A stretch of 64,000 nt of DNA from Pyrenopolyporus hunteri (taxonomy: Eukaryota > Ascomycota > Sordariomycetes > Xylariales > Hypoxylaceae). Positions 12,618 through 24,914 of the stretch are shown in pieces. The position numbers and the translations under genes were made by a program. Position 1 is the stretch's first letter. Each line of letters opens with the position of its first letter. Location: NCBI GenBank assembly GCA_902806595.1, contig CADCXC010000037.1:558001-622000 (forward strand), read 5' to 3'. A model generated the notes under the pieces. The model did not search any database and was not told where the DNA came from. It worked only from the letters and a program-made list of their open reading frames with translations.

Positions 12618-14663
12618 ATGGCGGACTTCGATCTTAACTCGAATTTTATCCCTGCTCTTCATAAGCCTTCTGCATTGCTACCTATCGCCAAGCACCACGA
12701 TAGTCTACTCTACCTCGTTGAAAAATACCCGGTGACAATTGTCGTTGGTCATACAGGCTCCGGCAAGACCACCCAGATACCACAGTTTCTAGAGAATGCG
12801 GGGTGGTGCTCTGATAATAAGATTATCGGCGTCACTCAGGTATGACCTCTCACTTATTCATCCGTAATCTTTGCTAACCTATGACAGCCCAGGCGAGTTG
12901 CGGCTACAACAGTCGCCATTAGAGTGGCCGAAGAATATGGCTGCGAATTAGGGAAGGAAGTTGGCTACTCGATTAGATTTGAGGATGTGACATCTGCCGC
13001 AACCCGGATCAAATTCTTAACCGATGGGCTACTCATTCGAGAAGCCTTAGTCGATCCACTGCTGTCGCGCTACTCGGTCATAATGGTTGACGAGGCCCAT
13101 GAAAGGTCTATAAGCACGGATATCCTCCTAGGGCTTCTTAAGAAAATCCGGAAACGAAGGCCGGAGCTACGGATTATTATCAGTAGCGCCACTCTTCAGG
13201 CGGAAGAGTTCCTGAACTTCTTCTCGCGGCAATCGGAGAACCAGGGATCTGCGGACGGCGAAAAAAATGAGGTCGGCTCGATAATCAGCTTAGAAGGTAG
13301 AATGTACCCCGTAGACATTCTTTATCTCGAGTCACCAACGGAAGACTACGTGGAAAAGGCAATATCCACAATCTTCGATATTCATACCAAAGAACCTGAC
13401 GGTGACATTCTTGTCTTCTTAACGGGTCGTGAGGAGATCGATACGGCTGTCCAGGCTGTCGCAGAGCGAGTAGCCCAGCTTCCGCCAACGTCTCCATCGA
13501 TCCTAGCCCTACCACTGTACGCAGGTTTATCAACGGAGCAACAGATGTTTGTGTTTGATAGTCCGCCTCCCAATACGAGGAAGGTCATCATCTCAACTAA
13601 TATCGCGGAAGCTTCTGTCACGATCGACGGCATCGTTTACGTCATTGATTCGGGTTTCGTGAAGCTGAGAGCCTTTGACCCTAAAACCGGCATCGAATCC
13701 TTGACAGCGACGCCTGTCTCCAAGGCGGCGGCAGCGCAGCGTGCGGGAAGAGCTGGCCGCACGAAGCCAGGCAAATGCTTCCGGCTTTACACCGAGAAAG
13801 CTTTCCAAGCCTTACCTGATGCGAATATCCCAGAGATACAAAGGTCCAATCTCGCGCCTTTCATCTTACAACTCAAGGCGCTTGGCATTGATAACGTCGT
13901 GCGCTTTGACTACCTAACGCCACCGCCCGCGGAGCTTATGGCCAAAGCGACCGAACTGCTCTATTCTCTAGGCGCTCTAGACGAATATGCTAAGCTCACA
14001 AAGCCGTTAGGTATGCGAATGGCCGAGCTCGCGGTTGACCCTATGATGGCGAAAACGTTATTGACGGCCCCTTCATTTGGCTGTCTTAGCGAGATCCTGA
14101 CGATAGCGGCGATGACGAGCTTGGGCGGATCGGTATGGGTCCAGAGGGAGGGAGAAAAAAAGCAGACAGAGTCTTCGCGACGGAAATTTGCTGCGGAAGA
14201 AGGTGACCACTTGACGCTTCTAAACGTCTACCAGGCATTTATAACAAAAGGCAAGAAGGAATCGAAGTTCTGCCACGACAACCACCTCAATTTTAAAGCC
14301 ATGACCCGTGCTGTAAGCATTAGAGCACAGCTGAAACGCTATCTGGAACGATTTGGAATAACGGTGGACGAGAGCCTCAAAACACCCGCTACCAACAAAG
14401 CAGAGCAGATTCGAAGATGCCTCACGACTGGCTATTTCGCCCACGCAGCTAGAATGCAGCCGGACGGAAGTTTCCGTAATGTTGAGGGTGGAACGACTCT
14501 CTACGCACACCCCAGCTCTCTTATGTTCAATCGGAAAGCTGATTGGGTAATCTTTCATGAAGTGATGGAAACGGGCAGCAAAATATTCATCCGCGACATC
14601 AGCAAGATTGAAAAAGGCTGGCTTCTAGAGTATGCGTCGGGATACTACCAACTCAAGTCTTGA
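12618..14663 (+). CDS. dhx35: DEAH-box RNA helicase, DHX35-type
   Basis: ATP-dependent RNA helicase of the DEAH/RHA class. Two exons, 12618-12839 and 12888-14663, are joined by a 48-base intron (GTATGA to GACAG) to give 665 aa. Motifs seen: I GHTGSGKTT (44-52), Ia PRRVAAT (75-81), II DEAH (142-145), III SAT (174-176), a helicase C-terminal domain with STNIAEAS, and motif VI QRAGRAGR. The winged-helix/ratchet and OB-fold regions follow, with LLNVYQAF and FCHDNHLN typical of the DHX35 branch. The protein lacks the long N-terminal extensions of Prp2/16/22/43. Human DHX35 is about 700 aa and is found with spliceosomal C complexes (family knowledge); the same role here is inferred. The start at CACCATGG is good and in frame. 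Confidence 0.92.
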
Positions 14664-16338
14664 CGCTGAGGAGAAAGACAATTGACCTCATACGTGCGCG
14701 CGCGTTTCGACGACGAGGTCCATCGTAGCCCAGGCCCAGGCCGTTCTGCTTCCGAGTCGGGAGGCTCCTGGTACCCACCTACTTATCTAAGATAGGTAGT
14801 TGAGGTATGCTCGTTAAAGAGAAGCAATCTATGAAACAATATTTGCAGCCAGGCGATTGAGGCTGAGACGTGAAAAGCCAATGGCAAGGGCTGGTTTCAA
14901 TAAGAAACGGACCTATCGTTGGCTTGGTGCGCTAGCTAAGATTCAATCAGGTAATTCCCGGATTTATGGGATTTTCCTTGATTACTGTAATCGACCGACC
15001 TACCTTGAGCGGGTGGTGAATGTTACCTTAGGATCGAAGCCGGAGCCGGGTTCACAGGCCATTTGGACCTATTTATAACGAATGCGCTACTTTGTTGCCA
15101 GCAGGATCAGTTCGCCGGTAGATTGGGAGGCCTACATAGACATCGTCCCATGTATTATTGGACGTAGGTATGTATGTCTATGAATAGACATTCATAGACA
15201 TACACGTATCGATTGCTTTCCGATAATATAATGACCTGCTCAGGCATATGCGATTCGACGAAAGCTTGTTTTTATGTAGGTGAAGACGGCAATCGGACGG
15301 GACGGAGGTTCATCGTCTTCTCATTTCAGCCGGATCCAGTACATGAAAAGGGGAAGATTTGCGGAGTTCTCCAGGGCTGACCCAACAGCCAATTCAAGCA
15401 AATTCAAGCAAATTCAAGCAGCGAACTACGTACCGGAAAAGGGGGGTGATAATTGGACCAGTTCGCTTTTGGACTAGTCTCCCCCTAATCCTTGTTGGCT
15501 ATCAGCGTTTCTGGATCGTTGTGGAGTATCATTGGATGATCTCGCTGTTCCTGCATTAGCCCCCCTTGCTCGATGTCAGGGACTGCACAGTGCTGTGCTA
15601 CGAATACTTTCGGAGGGCCCATACGCACCTGAATCTACCCTGTGAGCCCCTGTAGCCCCCTGTGGCAGCCCGCTGACATGTGTCCTCCCTCTAACGAAAT
15701 GCTCTGCCTGTCGGCCTGTCGGGTCTTGAAGTACAGTGCTCTTTACATGTTTGGAATTCCCGTGCAGACTTAGCGTACCGCAGTCCCCACAACCCCTTCA
15801 TTCATTTCCGCCGTATTAATCCTTATTCGTTCGTTCCCCTGATCCCGGTCAGCTACAAGAGACTCTACATTTGTATTCGGTCAATCACTTCTCGTCCCTT
15901 TCGCTTCTGTTCTTCCTCTCCTTCATCCCATTCATCCACCGCCTAATCCAGGAGTTCCTCGACAATCGGTCAAATTGACCTTAACTGCCTGCCAGCGGGC
16001 GTGCCGTTCCTTCAAAGCTAACTTCAAGTCATTCATTTTGTGCTCGACCACAAAGTCATTCTTTCCGGCATTGCGTCACTCAGACATTGGCATTGAGACA
16101 TCGATTTCGTAGCATAATATTCGGTTCCAGCATCGTTGGTTATCCTTTTTTAGCGTTGAGTGGTGCTTGGTCTCGGCGCATATTTTCAGTTTAACGATAC
16201 GCCCACCCCAGCTTCCGGTGCCGCATCAAGATTCGAATTCAGTCGAAGGAGAGGGAAAAAAAGATCTTGTCAACCACGGCTTCTTTTCGATTTAAGGTCT
16301 CTCAAAGAGGAGGAATTGAAGGCGCGTATTAAGGCGCC
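14664..16338. other. Intergenic region, includes leader of the Skg6-like gene
   Basis: 1.7 kb without a recognised gene. It contains three tandem copies of AATTCAAGCA at about 15391-15420 and a perfect hairpin at 15171-15204. Sequence from about 15830 to 16330 is pyrimidine-rich and is probably the promoter and 5' leader of the downstream gene. Confidence 0.5.
15171..15204. repeat. Perfect 15-bp inverted repeat (hairpin)
   Basis: Arm TGTATGTCTATGAAT is followed by the 4-base spacer AGAC and the exact complementary arm ATTCATAGACATACA. It lies in the gap between dhx35 and the Skg6-like gene. Function unknown. Confidence 0.85.
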
Positions 16339-18610
16339 ATGGCGAGGGGCTTTCTTCAGGGCCGTGGTCATGGCCACGGCCACGGCCATTACCATCATTT
16401 GAGGTCATTACAATCGGACGTCGAGCAGCCAGGCCAGCTGGAGACCGAGCCAGCAATTAGCGGTTCGATCTTGGGAGGGACAAATACCATTGCTCAAATC
16501 GTACCGAGGGAGAACAATCTCGATGAAAAACCGGTCGGTGGCACGACCACCGTGCCAATTGTTCTCGGTGTTTGGTGAGAAATCACACGTCGTTCTGGAG
16601 TTAGGCGTAGCTGACATATTTCTAGCATTCCGTTGGGGCTTGCTATTGCGGTCCTGATTTATTTACATTACCGAACGACGGTCAGGCAAAGAAGAGAGGA
16701 TGAGACAGATAAGTATAAGTCGATGGATTTCGGGCTTGAGGGCAATCTGTCTGGTAAGGGTGGTAAGAGACGAAGCGCGTTCTTTGGAAAGGAGAAGGAG
16801 ATGGGCCACAAAATGCAACTGTCGATGGACATGAACCTGTCTAGCCCCTACTTGCTTCCGCCGAACTTGCAAAACTCCCGCGAATCACTCGCAAGAAGCC
16901 TCAACCAGAACGAGGACCCTTACCGGCCCGTTACCAGCTACGCCAACAGTGACGTTGGTTCTCTACGCTCTTTCCCAAAGGCCCCGGAAAGGAACTCGGG
17001 CAAGGTGCGCCCCAACGGAGACAGGCTTGCTATTAACGTCTCAAACGATCCTTCTGCTCGCCAGAAGTCGCTTCCCCCGTCTCCCCTTCAAGAATTAACT
17101 CCTACCGCGCAACCTCCTTCACGCCGCGAATCTCCCCAAGATATCTCTGTTCTCCCGGCAAAGAATGAATTCCGTTTTGTTGATGATGCTTCCGCCATCC
17201 CTAAAGTTCCTGAGATCCAAGAGCCTGCGGTAGCTGCTTCACAAGGTGGACCTGGGAACTCGCACGCTAATTCTCGACCCTACTCTAATGATTCCATTAA
17301 CGCGGCTCACCCTAAGCCTGCCGCCCAAGGCTTAGGTATTACGGATGCTCGCACGTCTCAAGGTTCTGTGGATATGGCGCCAAAGGATACTAACTCGTTC
17401 CCCGAAAGTGCGCGTCCGCCTAGGAATGAGTCTCTTCCTGCCGGGTCGGACTTCGCCAACGATTATGAGGATTACACTGCTCATTTCCAAATCGACGCTC
17501 CCGAGCCTGGTATGGCGGGTAGCAATGAACCGGGGATGCAGCATGCAAATGAGCAAGAGCATCCGCGTTCTGCGGGCTTAGGTGTCCCGGGGCAGGATAA
17601 CAAGAGGCTGTCGGTGGGATTCCGTCCTCTTCCGCCGGAGGACTTCCTGGAGTCGGAAGACCCCGAGTTCAGAGCCAACAGAATCCGATCTTTCTATAAG
17701 GAGTACTTTGAGGAGACGAAGACGGACTCCGGGAAGCCTCCGCCAATTCCGCAGCAAGCAGCTTATTACGAGGACCATGATGCAAATTACCTTGGGGAGA
17801 CTGCGTTTTTCGACCCTGATAGTAATGCGTTTGTTATGCCCTACGCCCAGCCTGTCACTCGTCGTGCTATGACTCCGCCTCCGAGCAATAGACGACCAAT
17901 GCCCGGACCTAGGCCCCGCGGTCCGATGGGACCTCCTGGACCTCGGTCAGGCATGAACACGCCCGAGCCTCGTGGAAGACCTAGGGCCGGCTCAGCAATG
18001 TCAACTGGCAGATGGGCACCGATGAGCCCACGCCCCGACTCGTCGGCCTCGAACCCGCGTTTCATGGGCGGAAAGCCTCGGAAACCGATGCCCCCTCCCG
18101 CCGCCCTTTCGACGTTACCTACACCCTCTAAGTTGAGGGACGACGCATTCGCTCTTTCGGGTGCTATCGATTTCGCGCCTCCCCCTACTTTCAAGGACGT
18201 CGCTGCCGGTCGGTCGCAGAGCCCTATTGGCGAACGTCGGCCGTATGTGTTGAACACGCCAATCCACTCGCCGTTGGTGAGCGCTTTTGAGGAGACCTTA
18301 GCGTTGCCGAGCCCGTAAGTACATTTCCAATTCTGTTTGTGAAATTATGTTAACATATCTTTGAAGGCACTTGCTGCGTAAATCAGGAACGTTTACTGCC
18401 CTCGACTTCGCTCCCCCACGTCGGTTTAGGGATCCTGATGCGATGAGCGACTCTGGCAGTGTAGTCAGCAACCGTAGCGGTATTTCTTCCGCCAACCTCA
18501 GCGCCATCCGCGCCGGTGCTGGCAGGGTCAGTCGTCTACCTGAAGATACTGTCTTCACTCAAGCAGCAATGAACAACAACCTAAAACCATCCTGGAATAT
18601 GAGGGATTAG
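16339..18610 (+). CDS. Single-span membrane protein, Skg6/Tos2-like
   Basis: Three exons (16339-16574, 16626-18314, 18367-18610) encode 722 aa. The N-terminus is short and His/Gly-rich (GRGHGHGHGHYHH). A membrane helix spans about residues 72-94 (VPIVLGVCIPLGLAIAVLIY) and is followed by a basic stop and DKYKSMDFGL, which resembles the Skg6 transmembrane-domain family linked to polarity and cell-wall growth in yeast (family knowledge). The long cytoplasmic tail is disordered and Pro/Ser-rich. It has a conserved-looking block NRIRSFYKEYFEE followed by Pro-Arg-Gly stretches, and ends AMNNNLKPSWNMRD. The two introns (51 and 52 bases) have good GTGAGA/CTAG and GTAAGT/GAAG borders, and phases agree. 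There is no cleavable signal peptide. The role at sites of polarised growth is inferred. Confidence 0.8.
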
Positions 18611-21600
18611 AGCGAGTTATGAAGCCCGAAGCTTGATATACCACCGCAATCTCGAAACGCGGCAAGGCCAGCTGTCTTTGTATATCTGATCAAATATGTA
18701 CTGTTAATGCCCTGCTTTTTCCATTCGGGGAGTAATTTGGAAATCAATCATGATCGGCGAAGCATTCACCTTGCATGGCGGACACATTATAGAAGGGTCG
18801 GTGCACGTTACCGTCAGATACCTAGGGATTTTTGTTTATTGAATTTTTTTTGACAATATATATATGTTGGTTTGGCCGTATTTTGTCGTTAGATGGCCCC
18901 TTTTGCCGTTACGCATGTTTTCTAGAATATTGTGTTATAATAATGTCTTCCAGTTGTATAATTCGCTATAGAAGGTAGGTATGTCACGGAAGAAATTATG
19001 GTGTTCTCTTCGTCGATAAGAGACGGTACGATCTTGGTTTTATCATCACTGCATATACCCTCTTCGGTTTGAGTATCTACTCTTATTACAGACAATCTAA
19101 GAGATCTACTTCAAAATTCGAAGATTCTTTCGAGGTGGCGGGGATTTTTGCAGCGTTTTAGAGGTTGTTTGGCATTTACTTAGATTTTGGGATGCCGTCA
19201 GGGTCCCTTAGTGTTACCACACCTCATCCAATCTACTACATGTACCTATTGAGAGTCCCATCGGAGTGTGCTCATTTTATAATACATCAATAAAACCGGT
19301 AAAGTGAGACGGGTAAGAGTGAGATTTTGGACTCACACTACCCAGTATATTCCATCTTGGGGGCTATCTCCGCATACAGATCGCAGATTGGATTTGCGGA
19401 GGGCTTCCAAAGATGGTAGCTTCGCACCGGCAAGCAGAGTTCTGTTTCGTCCGGTTGTCGGTTCGGATCGTCGCGGATAGGCGAACACGGACCAATTGCA
19501 TTATTTCCTGGGCGGTTTTAAATCTTGGACTGTGGCTTTCCGCACATGTATACATGACGATGACGTTGGTGAGAACTATAATCCGAGTATTATAAGTCTA
19601 GATGATGCCGAAAAAGCAGGAAAATTCTATATTCTATAGCAAAGCTGTACGGAGTAGGTCCGATTGCAACTGCTGACGTTGGTATGTTGTCAACTGACCC
19701 TTTACTTTTTCACATTTTACCTTTTCCTTCCCCGAGCATAGACCCCAAACGCCATCGTCCGGTGTTAAGGTATCATTGCATGGGCATGCTTTCCATTGAG
19801 CACGTTGAGCACGGTGGGCTGTAGTGTAGGAGATATGCGCAGAGGTTGCATCCATGAATCACATTGGGCAAAGGCTATGCCTTAGGTAGGAGCTGTAGAA
19901 TCTCACCAACAGTAGGCTATGCTTCATGTCGCCGCCACCACATAATGCGATCTGAGTGGCTGTTTCATCAGGAAAAGTAACGAATCCGTCCTGGATTGAT
20001 AAGAAACCACACGGAATCGCGTGCATCGCAGTTCGCCATGAAGGAAGTAGAGAGGTAATTATAGAGTATGAGATGGCCGACTCTACGACCGCCTCACGGG
20101 ATTAGGCAGTGTTACCTCTAACCCACATGCTTACCGGTTTGTTTATACATAGTGTTCATACATACCTAGGTGGGTAGCGTGTAGCACCCTCGACCTTAGT
20201 GATTTAGACCATTAATTGGCTCTATACGCACGTGGAAGGAATCTTGGAGTAGATTGACAGAGTTTCCCCGTTACGACGGACTAGATGGGACGGTGAGGTT
20301 AATATTATACGTCGCTGTGAAATCCTTCCGACAACTGGTTTAGGGAAAACAGAGTTGCCGAAACTGACTACCTTGGAATTCAGCGGGCACCAGATCGTCA
20401 ATACTGGACATACATGCATGTGTGCCTGTTGGATAAAAGTCCGAGTTGGACTTAGCTTGAATCCTCGCATCCAGTTAGTCAGGGGCAGAGCCACGTCGAC
20501 GAGATGGATGAAGTCCTCATCCTGGTGCGAGATTCGCGCAAACTCCGAGCGGCGCCAATAGTTTATATACAATAGTTTATATATCTCTTCATAAAATGAC
20601 CTTCTAAAACCTGACTGGAATCTAGGTACCTTAGGCATGTTAGGTGCTTACCATGTTAGTATACAGAAAAGGTCTGCATCGTCATGCGGGTTGGGACAAT
20701 TTTAAGATGAATTGAGAACTGGAGAACGGCTCCACTGCTTGAGCGTTTACTGATGTATGTTAGTATAGGTACCTACCTAGGTACCTACATCGCACTCCGT
20801 ACCGCATGAGCCACATCTTGCAAGGGGGAAATGCGCTAAAGAAGCACGCTAGGTCATTTAGGGCACCAACTTACCGGTCTGCTATGATGTGCTTACTGAG
20901 ATAGGTACTTAGGCAGCGCAGTACGTGCTAAACGACATCAGGTCACTAGTAAAAATCCCATCTCTAGCGGTTGGGGATCATCCTATGAGGAAAAACTCAA
21001 TTGGAGCGTCTTCCCGGGTTGCCCGTATCCGTTCTTGCATTACGGCATTTTCCAACTTTTTTTATTATTTTATTATTACTTAATCCACCCTCCCCCACCC
21101 CTTGTCGATTTTCCTTTCACCTTCTCATCCCATCTTCTTTTCCCGTCGTTCTTTTTGTTGTCGCTGGATAAAGGTACTCCCTCGTTCGGACGACATTATC
21201 AAGTTTACCAAGTTTACCAAGTCTACGTCAAGTCTATTACCTAATAATTCATGATCCCCTCGTTTTCGCTAAAAATTCGTCGCTGCCTCTTCGTACCGAG
21301 ACTTGTTCCAACTAACGCCCCCCGAGCCGCGTGTGGTCTTGCTGCATTCCTGACCTATCGTTTCCATTCTCCTTGCATAAGCTGAGAGACACGAGAACCC
21401 AGAGGGCACAAGCGGGACAGAAAAAAAGAGAAGCTCAGCCACGCCTTACCTAGGAGAGCCCCTGCACAAGAGTCTGGTACCTCGTATGCATTAGCCTATT
21501 CGTCCGCTCAAGTTCCAGTTTGCAGTCCCGTTTTGCTGCCAATTCCCTCCTACACTAGTTAAGACCGCCCACCGCCGGCGCCCCATGCCCACTGTGCTGT

Positions 21601-22030
21601 ACCACCCAGTTGTTATTCCTATTCTTGTCTTCGTCTCTCCTCCTGCCGCTCTCTCCCCGTTCGCGTCTCAAGACCGCCCAACTCGAAACAGCGGCCAAGT
21701 CTAGCTGCCGATTCCACAAAAAGAGTTGCGGCTCTCTCGTCCAGTCTTATTTGGACGCGAGCCGACCCAGTCCCGTTAGTAGATCATTGTCAAGGTACGT
21801 TTTTCATTCCGTCCGTTATTCCATCGTCGATCTGTGTTGTGGCGATTTGCGACACATTCCATGATAACCTCATTGGACCATCCGCGTTTAACGCCCCATT
21901 CACCTAAACAGCGTTCCACTCGGTTTGGCCTGAACATCAGCGATACAATATTTTCCTAGTAGCTTATCCTCAAAACTATCCTCAATGTTCTTCACCACTC
22001 TCTCTACTCGGGTTGCACCGTGATGCTAAC
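18611..22030. other. Intergenic region, 3.4 kb, no gene recognised
   Basis: Starts with the AT-rich 3' flank of the Skg6-like gene. An open frame of 138 codons on the minus strand (20222-20638) has no recognisable domain and no clear promoter, so I do not call it. About 21035-21980 is pyrimidine-rich with several CT tracts and is probably the promoter and leader of the gene at 22031. Palindromic CCTAGG repeats occur at about 20767-20790. Confidence 0.5.
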
Positions 22031-23317
22031 ATGGCGGTTCCTAGGCACATCCCCGGATTGTTAGCCGGGAGGCAGTTCACCATGTCTACCAACACCACAG
22101 AGACCGGCTCGTCATCGCCGGAATCGGTGTCGACTCCATCTGACACCCCTCCTGCAAATACACCTACCAGCACCCCGGCCGATACGCCTACGCCGCCACC
22201 TCCTGATACCAGTTCAACTACTACTGAGTCGACGCCACCACCACCACCGCCGCCGCCAACAACAACGACAACTTCGACTTCAGAAACGCCTACAAGCACT
22301 AGCACGCAGGAAACTACGAGCACTTCTAACCCGCCACCTACAACTACGTCGACGACTGTATCCCCTACCTCCGAGACGTCGTCTACGTCTGAGACACCAC
22401 CACCAACGAGTGTAATCACTACTACGCAAGCGACGACAGGGCCCAATGGAAGCACCCAATTCATCACAGTTACCTCCACCCAAGCCCCTACGCGTAACCC
22501 GCAATCTTCAAGTTCAAGCAGCTCGACAGGACCGTCCGATGCTATCATATCCCCAGGTTCTTCCAGTTCGGGATCCATAACAGAACCTGCCAAGATTGCC
22601 GTTGCTGTCGTAGTTCCAATCGCAGCCGTTGCATTGCTAGTTCTCGCAGGTATCTTTTTCTGGAGAAGACGAAAGCAACGGAAGGACGCGGCGGAAGAGA
22701 GGCGGAAGGAGGTCGAGGACTACAGTTATAATCCGAACAACGACCCGACCTTGCCCGATGTGGGGGCTGCTACGGGGGCCTACGAGATGAAGGAGGATGG
22801 ATCTTCGGGCTATCGCGGATGGGGTTCCACTACTCTCGCGGGTTCAACTGGGAGAAAGGCTTCAACCACAATGTCAGGTGGCGTAGCAGGTGCGGCTTAC
22901 TCGGATGCGACATCGCCAACAAGAGGGAACTTTTCTGACACGAGATCAGGAGATGGCCTAGTGAACGAGGGCAGCAACTCGCCGCCAGAAGGCGAGATCC
23001 TGGGTGCTATGGGCCCTACGGCCGACAACCGCGGCAACGGCGACGTGCGTCGCGGGCCGTCGAACGCCTCGTCGTCTTATAGCGCTACCGGGAGGTCTGA
23101 CGGTTCCGGTGAGAATGGCGGTTCCTACGGAGGTCCAGCTTACCTTGACCAATACGGCGGGAACAACCCGTATGCGGACGGCGCGTACGGACAGCAGCCA
23201 CCCGGTGAGTTCGGAGCGCAACCAATCATACGGGACAACCCAGCTCGACGCAACACTCGCATCGAGAATCCGTCACACTATCCTCAACAAAGTGCGGGTA
23301 TCTCGCAGAACTTTTAA
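22031..23317 (+). CDS. Mid2-like Ser/Thr/Pro-rich single-span membrane protein
   Basis: Single-exon gene, 428 aa. The first in-frame ATG is at 22031 (upstream in-frame codons include only TTG). The outer part (residues about 15-185) is almost entirely Ser, Thr and Pro and would be heavily O-mannosylated, as in cell-wall stress sensors. A membrane helix follows at about 189-211 (IAVAVVVPIAAVALLVLAG), then RRRKQRKD and a roughly 215-residue Gly/Ser/Asn-rich cytoplasmic tail. The architecture matches Mid2/WSC-type sensors, but no WSC cysteine domain is present and no cleavable signal peptide is visible. Either the protein inserts by its internal helix or a signal-encoding upstream exon was missed. 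The sensor role is inferred from architecture only. Confidence 0.72.
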   Translation: MAVPRHIPGLLAGRQFTMSTNTTETGSSSPESVSTPSDTPPANTPTSTPADTPTPPPPDTSSTTTESTPPPPPPPPTTTTTSTSETPTSTSTQETTSTSNPPPTTTSTTVSPTSETSSTSETPPPTSVITTTQATTGPNGSTQFITVTSTQAPTRNPQSSSSSSSTGPSDAIISPGSSSSGSITEPAKIAVAVVVPIAAVALLVLAGIFFWRRRKQRKDAAEERRKEVEDYSYNPNNDPTLPDVGAATGAYEMKEDGSSGYRGWGSTTLAGSTGRKASTTMSGGVAGAAYSDATSPTRGNFSDTRSGDGLVNEGSNSPPEGEILGAMGPTADNRGNGDVRRGPSNASSSYSATGRSDGSGENGGSYGGPAYLDQYGGNNPYADGAYGQQPPGEFGAQPIIRDNPARRNTRIENPSHYPQQSAGISQNF

Positions 23318-24914
23318 ATTCTCGGCCCTGGTTTTGTTTTTCCCTTACCGTTCAGATGATACCCGAACCTGGGCACAACATATTTTCTATCAAGCAATGT
23401 TACTATGTCATGTCTTACCTCCCGTCCTTGGATTCTAAAAAAAGGAGTTCGGCGGTCTTTGCATCACAGCCACAGCTTACTATCTTTTGTGCATAATAAT
23501 TCTTTTTTCTACCGCCGATTCGGTCTTGAGGCCCCTTTAGTTCGAACGATCTTCGTTGCGAGGTCACGAAATATAAGCGATCGAATCTGGCGGCTACTAT
23601 ATATATTCAGCCGAAGTGTCATCCAGCGTCCACGGTCTGGGTCCTGCTTTCTTGGTACGCGGATCACTTCCTTGTTCTAACCTTACCGCGCTGTAATACC
23701 ACTCTCGTTTCCCGTGTATTTGAAGTGAAATACGACACCGTCGTTTTACCTTTTCGAAGCCACTGCCGCCTACCGAATGGAGCAGCATTGGTAATCCAAT
23801 TCATGAGGAGTTAAGGGGTACGCGGAGCTAGGAGGAGGAAAGGATCGAGCTTGTGGGCGGACGAGAAGCGACGTAATGGATTCGGAAAGCGACATGGGGC
23901 TATGAGTGGACTGACATGGTCTTGGGTGTAGCTGCTCTGGCATGATCCAAGCCATCTCGTGCTAGGAGGGGGCACTTATGGGCGCTCTGTGTCCATGGCT
24001 GATAATAATAAAAATTACTTTGAGCATCATCGAATACCGCGGAACCCTAGGCCTCCCGGTCCGTGTCCGCATCTTGACGGATACGAATATTCGGGGTGTC
24101 GCCGGGTTACGTCTTATTAGAGTTGTTGCTCGGACGCTTAGCTTTCATTTCTAATATTGTGCTTGCCATGTATTATAAGTGTAGATTTATTTTAGTTACC
24201 TACCTATATACAACAGGTCTCCGTATATAAGCCTTATCCTTATTTCCCGTGGTGTAAGTGTAGTGGTCAGGTGACCCTTTTCCATGACCTATATAGGTGG
24301 TAGGTAGGTACATAAGTCAAAGTAAGACCTAATAACAGAATTGGAATTATTAGGTATTCGTATTTGGAATTAGCTGTCTTAAGTTACAACTATAATTTGA
24401 TCCGAGCTTCTTGCTATCATTGGGACTTTCCAGTACGTTGATTAGGTCAAGAGTTTAAAAGTTGCGTCCATCTTTGACTTTCCAGGTTTCTCCGGTAACT
24501 TCTTCTCAAGTACCTACCCAACGGTACTGACCTTTACCTAACGAACCTAAGACCTGAGACGGGCGCTTAATGTGATTAGGCTTAGCATTGACGTATGTGC
24601 TTAAAACATTCAACAGCGAGGGCCGTGACCACACGTGGCAGCACCTGGCAAATGCTTTTGCTTTGTCCAATCTCCAGTAATAAATTAATGCTACCTCATT
24701 AGCTGTCACCTATTACGTACCTGACCTACCTACCAGGTATCTGCCGCCCTATCAAGCCATCTATCACCCTGCATTTGCGCGGAGCCCAGAAAAAAAAAAA
24801 AAAAGAAGATACCTATCCTGATCGTCTATTTTGTTTTTGTTTGTTTTGTTCCTCCTTTCGAGTAGATTTCCACCCGCCTAACCCGAGGTTCCTGCTTCAG
24901 AAACCCACGATAGC
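23318..24914. other. Intergenic region between Mid2-like gene and bet1
   Basis: 1.6 kb with the 3' flank of the Mid2-like gene and the promoter of bet1. No coding or RNA gene recognised. A 15-base A-run occurs near 24790 just upstream of bet1. Confidence 0.5.

Noticed and set aside
20222..20638. 138-codon minus-strand open frame
   Set aside because: No recognised domain, no splice context and no neighbours that support it; consistent with chance in 3.4 kb of non-coding DNA.
21982..22593. 203-codon minus-strand open frame rich in Val and Gly
   Set aside because: Exact antisense of the Thr/Pro/Ser-rich region of the Mid2-like gene; low complexity keeps both strands open.
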